Below are positions 7,510 through 15,683 of a DNA stretch of 26,038 nucleotides, one piece after another. A model generated the notes under the pieces. It did not search any database. It had not been told where the DNA came from and worked only from the letters and a program-made list of their open reading frames with translations. Made by a program: the position numbers and the translations under genes. Within the stretch, counting starts at the first letter, position 1, and each line of letters starts with the position of its first letter. The DNA comes from CAYSLZ01 sp964468355 (GTDB taxonomy: Bacteria > Patescibacteriota > Microgenomatia > UBA12405 > JAHJSD01), in assembly GCA_964468355.1 (NCBI GenBank), contig CAYXSV010000035.1:1-26038 (forward strand), written 5' to 3'.

Positions 7510-8289
7510 CTAAGATTTGCGGTACCGGGAAATCAGCTCAACCCGTTTTTTCAGAAAACTGCTTTTGTTCAAGAAAGCGATTTTAACCCGGTTACCTCGA
7601 GTTAAAATTACCCGATCTCCGTTAACCAATTTCTTTTTTGATTTAATTCCATCAATAAAAATTGAAAAAGAACCTTCTTGAAAAGGTTTAATCGCCATTT
7701 TCTGCGCTTTTAAAATATCATTAAGATATCTGTTAGTGGCTATTCCGACTACCGTCCACAAATTACTACCCAAAGGAATAACCGGTCCGCCTAAATTAAA
7801 ATTATAAGCAGTACTGCCTAATTCCGTACTAATACAAATTCCTGTCCCTTTTAACTCAAAATTACGAAAAGAATAATCTTTTGTATTAATATTAAAGCCG
7901 TGGTAACCCATGATAGAAGTTCCTAAAACAACGTCATTTACCGCCATCCCCAGCGATTGCTTGTCTCCGGCTTGATTTTCAAACTCAACTTTTATTCCCC
8001 TGGTTGCAATGTAATCCAATTCCAAATCATTATTCGACAAGTCATTAAGAATTTGAACATCATCATCAAATCTGTTCATCAAAAAATTTAGGGTCCCGGC
8101 GCTTCTTCCCAGAAAGGGAACCTGAAAATGATTATAATTTTGTACTGCATGTAATAGTGAGCCGTCGCCACCGGAAACTAAAATCAAATCCAGATTAGTT
8201 TCTTCAATAAACTGCGGATATTCTTTTTTTATTAAATCATTAAATTTTTTACTGCGTCGGTCGTCATTTTCAACATATTTAATCTTCAT
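7510..8289 (-). CDS. nadK: NAD kinase
   Basis: The protein of 259 residues phosphorylates NAD to NADP. The nucleotide-binding GGDGSLL motif is at about residues 40-46, followed by GRSAGTLNFL (family form G-N-GTLGFL) and by ELGSTAYNFNLGGPVI (family form TGSTAY--SAGGP). MAVNDVVL corresponds to the conserved NE/ND segment of the active site. The length is slightly below the usual 280-300 residues because the N-terminus is short. The start at 8289 is firm: a perfect TATAAT ends 6 nt upstream and no SD is present. Confidence 0.93.
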   Translation of the reverse strand: MKIKYVENDDRRSKKFNDLIKKEYPQFIEETNLDLILVSGGDGSLLHAVQNYNHFQVPFLGRSAGTLNFLMNRFDDDVQILNDLSNNDLELDYIATRGIKVEFENQAGDKQSLGMAVNDVVLGTSIMGYHGFNINTKDYSFRNFELKGTGICISTELGSTAYNFNLGGPVIPLGSNLWTVVGIATNRYLNDILKAQKMAIKPFQEGSFSIFIDGIKSKKKLVNGDRVILTRGNRVKIAFLNKSSFLKKRVELISRYRKS

Positions 8290-8295
8290 TTTTTA

Positions 8296-8323
8296 ATTAT
8301 ACAAGAAAAATAATTGGTCTGAA
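8296..8323 (-). promoter_or_regulatory. promoter of nadK, predicted leaderless
   Basis: Minus strand: -35 TTCAGA (8323-8318), 16 nt spacer, perfect -10 TATAAT (8301-8296). The -10 ends 6 nt before the start codon, so transcription should begin at or next to the A of ATG. Confidence 0.6.
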
Positions 8324-8342
8324 TTGAAATTAAAGAGTGGAA

Positions 8343-9152
8343 TCAGGGTTGAAGAATATTTTCTGTTCGGCCGTCAACCGAAATAACTACCTCATCAACA
8401 GTATCAAATTGAAGCAGAGTCAACTCTATCTGATTTCTTATTGCGGTTACTTTAGCTGATCCGGCAACATCTTCATCCAAGCGCTGATTAAAATCAACTT
8501 TAGCTACGCCGTCATCAATTTCTATTGACTGAAGCCCTGTACCTTCATTTATTTCAGTCATATACCCTTTCTCTTTTTCTTCTGAAAGCGGACCTTGAAG
8601 CAGTTCTTCAATTGCGGCCCTGGCAGTGGCTGCTGTATACGGTATTTCTCTTTCCACCGGAACCATTGTTTCCTCGCCGTCAATAACTTGAACAAAATAA
8701 ACCTCAACGGTCAATGTTTCAGAAGCTGGTTCATCTTTAGGTGAAGCTTCGTCTATCATTTCTCCGGCCATTTCATCATAAACTCCATCGGTAACTGCAC
8801 TAACCACTTGCATATCCTCAACAACCACTTCTATTGTATGCCGGGTAATAACTTGTGCCGCCATTTGATCACTTCGGTCTCCATATCCGGCGGCCGAAGA
8901 AACAAATGAGAAAGTAAATTGATATTTTTCTCCGTCAGCCAATTCTTTTTCAGAAACCAAATTTAAATCCGCTCCGTCAAAAGTATAAGTTGGAGAGTTG
9001 TTTTTAATCCATTCTTCCGCTACCTGCTTTGATTGTCGCGTTTGGTTGACTTGATCAACAACTGCCGGCTCACGCGTTTTAGTAAATAAAAATAAGCCGG
9101 CGATAATGATTACTAAACCGGCAAAAACCAGACCAATTGTTTTCTTGTCCAT
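8343..9152 (-). CDS. membrane-anchored GerMN domain protein
   Basis: The protein of 269 residues has an N-terminal anchor (about residues 6-24) and two outer parts. The first, about residues 35-130, is a beta-rich region with no family I recognise. After an acidic linker (DEMAGEMIDEASPKDEP) comes a C-terminal GerMN (sporulation/germination) domain with the typical pieces VPVEREIPY, AIEELLQGP, VAKVDFNQRL and QIELTLLQFDTVDEVVISVDG. In non-sporulating bacteria such proteins are envelope-associated with unclear roles. The ATG at 9152 is chosen over an in-frame start at 9176 because the -10 box lies between them. Confidence 0.82.
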   Translation of the reverse strand: MDKKTIGLVFAGLVIIIAGLFLFTKTREPAVVDQVNQTRQSKQVAEEWIKNNSPTYTFDGADLNLVSEKELADGEKYQFTFSFVSSAAGYGDRSDQMAAQVITRHTIEVVVEDMQVVSAVTDGVYDEMAGEMIDEASPKDEPASETLTVEVYFVQVIDGEETMVPVEREIPYTAATARAAIEELLQGPLSEEKEKGYMTEINEGTGLQSIEIDDGVAKVDFNQRLDEDVAGSAKVTAIRNQIELTLLQFDTVDEVVISVDGRTENILQP

Positions 9153-9158
9153 AAAACA

Positions 9159-9186
9159 ATTGTAGCAAAAATACACTCAAATTCAA
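9159..9186 (-). promoter_or_regulatory. promoter of the GerMN gene, predicted leaderless
   Basis: Minus strand: -35 TTGAAT (9186-9181), 16 nt spacer, -10 TACAAT (9164-9159). The -10 ends 6 nt before the ATG at 9152, and there is no SD. Confidence 0.55.
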
Positions 9187-9196
9187 ATTAAACAAA

Positions 9197-10423
9197 CTAT
9201 TCGTGTCTTAGTGCTTCTACAGGTGACAATTTAGCCGCATTTCTAGCCGGAGTAATGCCAAAAACTATTCCAACGATTGAGGAAACTCCCAAAGCCAAAA
9301 ATATCGACCAAGTGGCGATTGCCGCCGGGAAAAATTGGTTAATAATTAAACTGGTCAGAACAGCAAGCAAAAATCCGATTGTCCCGCCTATTAAACTAAG
9401 TGCAACTGATTCCGATAAAAACTGAACTAAAATATCAATATTAGTTGCCCCAACCGCCTTTCTCAAACCAACCTCTTTAGTCCGTTCATTTACGGAAACA
9501 AACATTACGTTCATTATTCCAACTCCACCGACAATTAATGAAACGGCGGCAATTCCGGCTAATCCGATAGTAAAAATATTTAAAATATCATTGATCACAC
9601 CCAAAAGCTCTGTTTGATCAATTACTGAAAAGTCATCCTCACTATAAGTTTCAGCCAAAATTTCTTTTAATTCTTTTTTTAAATCTTCGATCAAATCTTT
9701 ATTTTCTGATTTTACTAAAATACTAGTAAAGTCACGATTGTCGGTCATCCGCCACACTGCTTTATATGGAGTATAAATTTTATTATTTATATCGTCACCA
9801 AAACCACCGCCGCTGCCTTTTTCTTCCAAACTTCCGATTATTTCAAATACCTGGTTATCCAGCCGAATATTTTTACCAACGGGAGAATCATTATTAAAAA
9901 GCTCTTCAACCACTTTATTACCAATTACAACCACTTTTTTACCTCTTCTTTCTTCGGCTGAGTTATAAAAACGGCCGTCAGCTAAATCAAGGTTATAAAC
10001 CTGACTTATTACCTGGTTGCTGCCGATAAGTTCAGTGTAATGATTATCTCCGCCGTAAACGGCTTCTAAAGTCCGGGTTGCGACAGGAGATACAGCTTCT
10101 ATACCTCTCACTTTTTCCAAATCCTCAACATCCCCCTCAGTAAAAACTATTCCTGAAGAGGGCCCGAAACGAGCGCCTCCTTCCAACTGCTGTCGACTGC
10201 CAGGGATTATGAAAATTGTATTAGCTCCAAGACTTTCAAACTGTTGGTTTACGTAAACTTTTAAACCATTTCCAATGGAAATCAAAACTATAACCGCCCA
10301 AACGCCGATAATAATTCCCAAAGCAGTTAATAATGATCTGACTTTGTTTTTAAGCAAAGTTTTAAAAATATATTTCCAGTTTTTTAATGAAAAAAATCGG
10401 CTGTTTTTAAACATTTTTTTCAT
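9197..10423 (-). CDS. MacB/FtsX-type ABC transporter permease
   Basis: The protein of 408 residues has the MacB layout: a first membrane helix near residues 25-48 (LLTALGIIIGVWAVIVLISIG), a large outer MacB_PCD domain (about 55-270), and three C-terminal helices forming the FtsX domain. The segment NERTKEVGLRKAVGATN between the second and third helices is the conserved cytoplasmic coupling loop. It pairs with the ATPase upstream, which it overlaps by 17 nt, and with the adaptor before that. In an organism without a clear outer membrane such sets usually export peptides or lipids, or sense envelope stress. The substrate is unknown. Confidence 0.92.
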   Translation of the reverse strand: MKKMFKNSRFFSLKNWKYIFKTLLKNKVRSLLTALGIIIGVWAVIVLISIGNGLKVYVNQQFESLGANTIFIIPGSRQQLEGGARFGPSSGIVFTEGDVEDLEKVRGIEAVSPVATRTLEAVYGGDNHYTELIGSNQVISQVYNLDLADGRFYNSAEERRGKKVVVIGNKVVEELFNNDSPVGKNIRLDNQVFEIIGSLEEKGSGGGFGDDINNKIYTPYKAVWRMTDNRDFTSILVKSENKDLIEDLKKELKEILAETYSEDDFSVIDQTELLGVINDILNIFTIGLAGIAAVSLIVGGVGIMNVMFVSVNERTKEVGLRKAVGATNIDILVQFLSESVALSLIGGTIGFLLAVLTSLIINQFFPAAIATWSIFLALGVSSIVGIVFGITPARNAAKLSPVEALRHE

Positions 10424-11090
10424 CAGAAATAATTTTTCCGTCCTTCATTTTAATAATTCTTCTTGTCCGGTCAGCAAGTTCTAAATCATGAGTAACAATA
10501 AACACAGTAATTTTTTCTTCACGGTTAAGTTCTTTTAAAATTCTAATAATATTAATGCCCGATTCAGAATCTAAATTTCCGGTTGGTTCATCGGCAAAAA
10601 TAACGTCCGGTTGATTTATCATGGCCCGAGCTATTGCCACCCGCTGCTGCTGTCCACCGGATAATTCATTCGGATGGTGATTCAACCGATTACCCAAACC
10701 AAGTTTATTCAATATTTTTTTTGCCCGCTGGTCGTAAGTTTGGTTACTATATCGGTTATACATTGTCGGCAATAAAACGTTTTCCAAAACACTGGTTTTC
10801 GGCAGTAAATGGAATTGCTGAAAAACAAAGCCGATTCTGCGGTTCCGAAAATCCGCTAACTGCTGATCATTTAAAGTAAAAATTTGCTCTCCCTCCCAAA
10901 CAACTTTGCCTTCATCCGGACGATCTAAACCGCCGATTATGTGAAGAAGCGTTGACTTACCTGAACCGGAAGACCCGACAATAGCTAATAATTCACCTTT
11001 TTTTATTTTTAAATCAATATTATTTAAAGCATGGACAATTAAATTATTACCCATATGATAACGTTTGCTTATTGACTCTACCTTAATCAT
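10407..11090 (-). CDS. MacB/LolD-type ABC transporter ATPase
   Basis: A complete nucleotide-binding subunit of 227 residues. It has Walker A GSSGSGKST (about 39-47), Q-loop in FVFQQFHLLP, signature LSGGQQQRVAIARA, Walker B VIFADEPTGNLDS and switch His in FIVTHD. The GNLDSE and PDEGKV phrases are typical of the MacB/LolD/FtsE group. It overlaps the adaptor gene by 4 nt (ATGA-type) and the permease by 17 nt, so the three are co-translated. Confidence 0.95.
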   Translation of the reverse strand: MIKVESISKRYHMGNNLIVHALNNIDLKIKKGELLAIVGSSGSGKSTLLHIIGGLDRPDEGKVVWEGEQIFTLNDQQLADFRNRRIGFVFQQFHLLPKTSVLENVLLPTMYNRYSNQTYDQRAKKILNKLGLGNRLNHHPNELSGGQQQRVAIARAMINQPDVIFADEPTGNLDSESGINIIRILKELNREEKITVFIVTHDLELADRTRRIIKMKDGKIISDEKNV

Positions 11091-11917
11091 TGAAGAAAAA
11101 ATTCGACCTCGCCGCCCATTTCAAGCCGGAAACGGAGATCTTTATTGCCGGGAAGTGCCATTTTAATTCCATAACTGGTTGTCCTTGAACCAGGCAAAGG
11201 AGCAAAATCGACTGAAACAACTTCCGATTCAAACTCCTTATCGGGATAAGCATCCAAGAGAATTGTCCCCTTCATACCCGGCTTTATTTTTACAATTTCC
11301 TCCTCGTCGGCCTCAGCCCGGAAATAAACCGACTCCGGGTCGGCAATAATAAATTTAGCATTAGCCGGAGTAATATTGACACCAGGAAACGGCTGGTCAA
11401 TATCGATAACAATTCCGCCAATCGGAGTAGTCAGCGTAGAATATTTCAAAGCCATATTTCTGATTTCAACATCTAAAACCGCATTATCAAGACCGAATTG
11501 GGCTTTTTCTAAAATTCTTTTGATTTCGTCAGTAATCAAATACAAATCTTTTTCTTGCTGATAATCGTCTTGAACTTGTTCAAAATCCCAACGTTCGCTT
11601 AAATAACTATTAACTTGTTTTTGCAGTTTTTTTTCCAACTCGTCTTTGTCCAAAGAAGCAATTGCTTGGTTTTTTTCTACATAGTCGCCTTTTTCTACAC
11701 CAACCCAGGCCAAATATCCCGAAGTTTGAAACCGAAGCTCAACTTGGTCATCCGCCTGCACTGTTCCGGCCAAAAAAATTGATTTCGATTCATCTTCTGC
11801 TGATTCAACTTGGCCGATAACACTCGGTTGATTTTTTTTAACTGCCAAATAGGCAGTTATTGGCAAACCAAAAACAACTATTAATAAGCTGATTAAAGTT
11901 AATTTAGCTCTCTTCAT
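11087..11917 (-). CDS. HlyD-like membrane fusion (adaptor) protein
   Basis: The protein of 276 residues has an N-terminal signal anchor and a split biotinyl-lipoyl-like domain: GTVQADDQVELRFQTSGYL plus VEKGDYVEKNQAIASLD on one side and STLTTPIGGIVIDID on the other. A short charged coiled-coil hairpin (about residues 95-150) lies between the halves. A beta-barrel part follows (ADEEEIVKIKPGMKGTILLD, typical of HlyD-D23). The hairpin is short, as expected where no outer-membrane channel must be reached. It overlaps the pyruvate kinase gene by 14 nt and the ATPase by 4 nt. Confidence 0.85.
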   Translation of the reverse strand: MKRAKLTLISLLIVVFGLPITAYLAVKKNQPSVIGQVESAEDESKSIFLAGTVQADDQVELRFQTSGYLAWVGVEKGDYVEKNQAIASLDKDELEKKLQKQVNSYLSERWDFEQVQDDYQQEKDLYLITDEIKRILEKAQFGLDNAVLDVEIRNMALKYSTLTTPIGGIVIDIDQPFPGVNITPANAKFIIADPESVYFRAEADEEEIVKIKPGMKGTILLDAYPDKEFESEVVSVDFAPLPGSRTTSYGIKMALPGNKDLRFRLEMGGEVEFFLQ

Positions 11918-13058
11918 CTCTTACTGCTGTTATTCGAATATTGTTAGTTGCGCCTTTGACGCCGATATTATCGCCGGAAACAATTATCAACTTATCTCCT
12001 GGTTTTACTTCTTCTTTTTGCCGAAGTATATTTATTGCCCGCTTAATTGTTTCTTTCGCCGTTTCTTCACGGCCAAAATCTATCTGAAAAGAAAGAATAT
12101 TGTAACCCAAAAGCATTTTGTCCATCACTGTTTTGGTATCGGTAAAACCAAATATCGGCAAATTAGGCCGAAAAGAAGAGAGCGAAAAAGCAGTTTGGCC
12201 GGATTTAGTAAACACTAAATACCCCGCCGGCTGGTCGTCTTTTTTAATAAAATCAACCATTTTATCGGCCAATCTAACTATTGTTTCATCATTAAGCGGA
12301 AAACGTTCGTCTTTATCAAATAAGGGCGGCGGCAAAAAATCTTCAGCTTCTGTGGCCCGAATAATTTTGGTCATCATTTCAACTGTTTTAGTCGGGTAAT
12401 CTCCAATTGCCGTTTCGCCGGAAAGCATCACACAATCAGCACCCTCATAAACTGCATTGGCAACATCGGTAACTTCCGCCCGGGTCGGCTCGGGTTTTTT
12501 AATCATCGATTCAAGCATTTCAGTAGCGACAATCACCGGCTTGCCTTCAACTCGACATTTGAAAACTATTTTTTTTTGCAGACCGGGTAATTTTTCAAAG
12601 CCGGTTTCCACTGCCAAATCTCCCCGGGCAATCATTACTCCGTCACTGGCTTCAATAATCTGATCAATATTTTTAATTGCTTCAGAGCCCTCGATTTTGG
12701 AAATTATTCCAATTTGTTTATTAATTTCCCCAATTAAGTCTCGTAATCCTTGAACATCTTGACCGTCACGGACATGAGACAGGGCCAAATAATTAATTTT
12801 ACTGCTGACAGATTTAATAAACTCAATTCTTTCATCGTCTAAATCCGGGCGAGGTAAATCAATGATAACAGCAATCGGGTTGCCGATTTTATCAGCAATT
12901 TGCGCAATTAAACTTACAGTTTGTTTGTGCCAGTCAAGCGTATTATGTTTGGTATTTAAACGCGCTAAATCTACACCATTTTTAAAAATTTCCGTCAAAA
13001 TATTTTCATCCGCAGTTGCCGGCCCAATAGTCGCAATAATTTTTGTTTTTCTTTCCAT
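11904..13058 (-). CDS. pyk: pyruvate kinase lacking the B (lid) domain
   Basis: The protein of 384 residues is clearly pyruvate kinase in its A and C domains: KIIATIGPAT, DLARLN, ISKIEGSEAI (Lys121, Glu123), ARGDLAVE (Asp147), ATEMLESMI (Thr179), PTRAEVTDVANAV and MLSGETAIGDYP. The usual length is 470-480. The missing part is the whole B domain, which normally sits between the DTKGPEIR strand and the next A-domain helix. Here IIDLPRPDLDDERIEF runs straight from one to the other. The NFSHG motif reads NTKHN, so the K+-binding serine is a lysine (Lys37), and the Thr after the conserved Asp67 is Leu68. The C-terminal domain ends normally. Activity is uncertain without a lid. Confidence 0.85.
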   Translation of the reverse strand: MERKTKIIATIGPATADENILTEIFKNGVDLARLNTKHNTLDWHKQTVSLIAQIADKIGNPIAVIIDLPRPDLDDERIEFIKSVSSKINYLALSHVRDGQDVQGLRDLIGEINKQIGIISKIEGSEAIKNIDQIIEASDGVMIARGDLAVETGFEKLPGLQKKIVFKCRVEGKPVIVATEMLESMIKKPEPTRAEVTDVANAVYEGADCVMLSGETAIGDYPTKTVEMMTKIIRATEAEDFLPPPLFDKDERFPLNDETIVRLADKMVDFIKKDDQPAGYLVFTKSGQTAFSLSSFRPNLPIFGFTDTKTVMDKMLLGYNILSFQIDFGREETAKETIKRAINILRQKEEVKPGDKLIIVSGDNIGVKGATNNIRITAVRDEES

Positions 13059-13064
13059 TACTTT

Positions 13065-13094
13065 AGGATAACATAATTAAATTAATTTCAACAA
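13065..13094 (-). promoter_or_regulatory. promoter candidate of the pyk-ABC operon, predicted leaderless
   Basis: Minus strand: -35 TTGTTG (13094-13089), 18 nt spacer, -10 TATCCT (13070-13065). The -10 ends 6 nt before the ATG at 13058. The hexamers are weak, but the placement matches nadK and others. Confidence 0.42.
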
Positions 13095-13177
13095 CCGTTA
13101 CGTCAAAATCATACATTGGTTCTAAAACTCGCGCTAGTTTTACAAAGCCCTTTTATTTGCTAATATTATATAAGATG

Positions 13178-13187
13178 AAGGAGGTGA
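13178..13187 (+). promoter_or_regulatory. strong Shine-Dalgarno of the small membrane protein
   Basis: AAGGAGGTGA, a full anti-SD match, lies 7 nt before the ATG at 13195. An AT-rich block upstream (TTTACA at 13139-13144, TAATAT at 13161-13166, spacing 16) could be its promoter. This would give a leadered mRNA, unlike most neighbours. Confidence 0.6.
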
Positions 13188-13194
13188 TAAAAAA

Positions 13195-13593
13195 ATGACA
13201 GAAGCTTTTGACATAATTCTTGTTGCTTTAAACCAATTGGTTGTCCAGCTGGTAAATATTCTCCCTAAATTAGTTATTACCATTATTATCTGGTATGTTG
13301 GTAAATACTTAATTCATATTGGTGTTAAAATCGCTAGAAAAATTGATATCAAAGGAACAAAAATTGACAACAAAATAATTGATATTCTCACTTCAGTTAT
13401 TTTAATTGCAGGAAAAATATTTTTAGTTTTGATAATTCTGGACTATTGGAGTATCGGTGAAACAATTATCAGCGCTATAGTCAGCGGACTAACATTTACT
13501 TTTGCAATTGCTTTCGGCTTGGCCTTTGGCAAAGCACTAGAGCCAGACGCTAAAACACTAGTCGAAAAATTCAGAAAAAAAATTGAAAAGTAA
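13195..13593 (+). CDS. small membrane protein with conserved TM helix, MscS-related N-terminus
   Basis: The protein of 132 residues has three hydrophobic helices: about 18-40, 62-83 and 88-110. The Gly/Ala-rich last helix (IAFGLAFGKALEPDAKTLVEKF) resembles the conserved TM helix proteins related to mechanosensitive channels. There the amphipathic Gly/Ala helix lines the pore, but the beta domain of MscS is missing. The N-terminal segment LPKLVITIIIWYVGKYLI fits this family. It has a strong SD and stands alone between the pyk promoter and the thiolase operon, on the opposite strand to pyk. Confidence 0.65.
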   Translation: MTEAFDIILVALNQLVVQLVNILPKLVITIIIWYVGKYLIHIGVKIARKIDIKGTKIDNKIIDILTSVILIAGKIFLVLIILDYWSIGETIISAIVSGLTFTFAIAFGLAFGKALEPDAKTLVEKFRKKIEK

Positions 13594-13655
13594 ACTAGTC
13601 AATTCTCATTGCTATGGAGATAACTAAAATTCTATTTGACTAAGTCAGTAGTTTA
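13591..13655 (+). terminator. possible weak terminator (interrupted inverted repeat)
   Basis: TAAACTAGTCAA at the stop codon (13591-13602) is mirrored by TTGAC (13636-13640) and TAGTTTA (13649-13655). A 7-8 nt interruption splits the right arm, and TTTAA follows. The loop is long and the stem AT-rich, so this is a weak call. Confidence 0.2.
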
Positions 13656-13728
13656 TTTAATGCCGTCAATTTTAGATAAATTGAAAACTCTTACTGTTTC
13701 CCCGCCGGCAGTCTTTAAAAACTACCCC

Positions 13729-13757
13729 TTGACAAACATCAAATAATAATTTATCTT
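13729..13757 (+). promoter_or_regulatory. promoter of the thiolase-ACP-ackA operon
   Basis: A perfect -35 TTGACA (13729-13734), an ideal 17 nt spacer and -10 TATCTT (13752-13757). The ATG at 13769 is 11 nt after the -10, which leaves a leader of about 3-5 bases and no SD. This is one of the strongest promoter matches in the window. Confidence 0.7.
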
Positions 13758-13768
13758 GAAAATAGAAA

Positions 13769-15031
13769 ATGTCTGCAAAATCGTATCTTGTCGGAACCGG
13801 TCAAACAAAATTCGGAAATGCGCTTGAAGAACCGCAGTTAAAAGATAAAACTTTTCAAGAAATGGTTGCCGATGCCGCTTTTGAAGCAATGGATGATGCC
13901 GGAGTCGGTCCTGAAGATATCGACGCTTTTTATGTCGGCAATATGCTTTCACACACTTCTCAAGTTTACAGCCATGCTACTTTGTTAGCGGATTGGCTTG
14001 GTCTACGAAATGTTGGCGGGTATCATTTTGATACCGCCTGTTCAACTACTAACACCGGACTTGGTATCGCCGATCAGGCAATTAAGTCGGGTAAATCAAA
14101 AAATGTTTTAGTAGTAGCCGGTGAATATACTCTTTCCGCCCCTGATCCGGATAATGTCAACCCGTTGGAAAGAAAAGCAATTGACGCAAGTCAATTATGG
14201 AAATGGACGGATTTTGGAGTTGACCACGTTTACGCTTATCATCATTATTACGACATTGCTTCTGCCTACGGCGCCTTTCCGACTCTGACCTATATGAGAA
14301 AAAACAATTTATCATTTGAGCAAATGGACGAGGTAATGATGGAAGTTAACCGGGCTGTCCGCAAACACGCTTCAATGAATCCAAAAGCATTTGTTAATAA
14401 AAGTTTGGAGGAAACAGCTGAGGAAGCCGGCTTTTCCAACGTTAAGGATTTTTGGAAATCTCAGAAAAATCCGTTTTTTGCCTGGCCGACTCGCTTATTC
14501 AGCGCCCTAAACGCAGCTGACGGAGCTTCCGCTTTTGTTGTTTCTAATGATCCAAGTAAAAAACCGTGCGCAGAAATTGCCGGCTACCATTGGGCTGCCT
14601 CTAATTATCCTTGGTACGATGAAAAGGTTAATCCAATGCCTCAAGATACAATCGCCTTTGAAGAAGCTTACAAAATGGCTGGAATAACCCCTGAAGAATT
14701 AGATTATTTATATGTTCATGACTGTATGCAAATATACCAGCTAGTTTTATCGGAAGTAGCAGGATATTTACCTGGCGGTCAAGCTTGGAAAGCGTTTCTA
14801 GAAGGCAGAACAATGTACAACGGAGACAAACCACTTAATATCAGCGGAGGGAGACACGGAGTTGGACACGCTTTTGAAGCCTCAGCCGGAGCGGAAATTT
14901 ACCATCTGTTAAAACAAATTCGAGGAGAAGCGGGAGAATTACAAATGAACCGGCCTCCACAAGTTGCCGCACAACATAATCACGGTTATGGAATGCATTC
15001 CGCAGTTACAATTTTTAAGAGGGTAGAATAA
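13769..15031 (+). CDS. archaeal/SCP2-type thiolase
   Basis: The protein of 420 residues has the two-half thiolase fold. The nucleophile is Cys91 in FDTACSTTNTGLGIADQAI. The C-terminal half carries VHDCMQ (His317, Cys319) and GGRHGVGHAFEASAGAE (His367), the HDC and GH motifs of the SCP2/archaeal acetyl-CoA acetyltransferase group, which lacks the second CxG cysteine of classic biosynthetic thiolases. It lies 1 nt before a DUF35 gene. In archaea, thiolase, DUF35 and HMG-CoA synthase form a complex that channels acetoacetyl-CoA. No HMG-CoA synthase is encoded here; the next gene is an acyl carrier protein. It probably makes or cleaves a beta-ketoacyl thioester, and whether CoA- or ACP-bound is unknown. 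Confidence 0.88.
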   Translation: MSAKSYLVGTGQTKFGNALEEPQLKDKTFQEMVADAAFEAMDDAGVGPEDIDAFYVGNMLSHTSQVYSHATLLADWLGLRNVGGYHFDTACSTTNTGLGIADQAIKSGKSKNVLVVAGEYTLSAPDPDNVNPLERKAIDASQLWKWTDFGVDHVYAYHHYYDIASAYGAFPTLTYMRKNNLSFEQMDEVMMEVNRAVRKHASMNPKAFVNKSLEETAEEAGFSNVKDFWKSQKNPFFAWPTRLFSALNAADGASAFVVSNDPSKKPCAEIAGYHWAASNYPWYDEKVNPMPQDTIAFEEAYKMAGITPEELDYLYVHDCMQIYQLVLSEVAGYLPGGQAWKAFLEGRTMYNGDKPLNISGGRHGVGHAFEASAGAEIYHLLKQIRGEAGELQMNRPPQVAAQHNHGYGMHSAVTIFKRVE

Positions 15032-15032
15032 A

Positions 15033-15431
15033 ATGGTAAAAACAATTGCCAAAAACTGGTATCAAAATTTAAATCAAGGTAAAATAACCGGCCAAAAATG
15101 TAATAATTGCGGTAATTATAATTTTCCCCCAATAACCGCTTGTAAAAATTGCCGGAGCCGTGATTTGGAAGAAATTGAAATCAGTGGTGAAGGTGAATTA
15201 ATTATGTTTTCCTCAACTATGCTGCCGGCGGCGAAATTCAGTGAAGAACCGAAGTCAGCTTACGGGATAGTAAAACTTAAAGAAGGCCCGGTTTTCTTAA
15301 CCAAAGTGGAAGGATTTGATATCAGCAGTTCCGAAACAATCCAAAAAGAAAACGAAGCACTACCAACAAAGGTTAAAGCTAAAATCGTCAAAGCCGTTGA
15401 CACAAATATTGTAATCTTCGAAAAAGTTTAA
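15033..15431 (+). CDS. DUF35 OB-fold / zinc-ribbon protein, thiolase partner
   Basis: The protein of 132 residues has a DUF35_N zinc ribbon (CNNC at Cys23/Cys26 and CKNC at Cys37/Cys40) and a C-terminal OB fold (ISGEGELIMFSST, then GIVKLKEGPVFLTKVEG). In archaea such proteins bridge thiolase and HMG-CoA synthase and hold the CoA arm of the intermediate. The tight spacing (one base after the thiolase stop) supports a complex with the thiolase. The partner on the other side is missing here and may be replaced by the ACP encoded next. Confidence 0.9.
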   Translation: MVKTIAKNWYQNLNQGKITGQKCNNCGNYNFPPITACKNCRSRDLEEIEISGEGELIMFSSTMLPAAKFSEEPKSAYGIVKLKEGPVFLTKVEGFDISSSETIQKENEALPTKVKAKIVKAVDTNIVIFEKV

Positions 15432-15436
15432 TCGAC

Positions 15437-15682
15437 ATGGATAAAAAAGAAATCGAAAACAAAGTAATTGAAATTACTGCTGATTTGTTTCATAAAGACA
15501 AAAAGGAGATTAAGCGAGAAACTGATTTTGTTCAAGATCTTCACGCTAAATCTATTGATGTCATTGGACTAATTGCTGCTTTAGAAGGTGAATTTCAACT
15601 CCATATTCCTCCAAGTGACGTTAAAAAAAATAACACTGTCGGAAAATCAATAGACTGGCTGGACCAAAAATTAAATAATTAA
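15437..15682 (+). CDS. acpP: acyl carrier protein
   Basis: The 81-residue acidic helical protein has the phosphopantetheine site at Ser39 in DLHAKSIDVIGLIAALEGEF (usual form DLGADSLD--EL---E--F). The following QLHIP is also typical. It is only moderately like E. coli AcpP, with an unusually basic opening (KDKKEIKRE). AcpS, which would attach the cofactor, is encoded last in the same operon. It may carry acyl or ketoacyl groups for the thiolase and may provide octanoyl-ACP for the LipM-like enzyme of the first operon. No KAS, reductase or dehydratase gene is in the window. Confidence 0.9.
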   Translation: MDKKEIENKVIEITADLFHKDKKEIKRETDFVQDLHAKSIDVIGLIAALEGEFQLHIPPSDVKKNNTVGKSIDWLDQKLNN

Positions 15683-15683
15683 G

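Noticed and set aside
13660..13746. A 28-codon ORF (MPSILDKLKTL...) between the small membrane protein and the thiolase
   Set aside because: It has no SD and runs through the thiolase promoter; the composition looks like chance.
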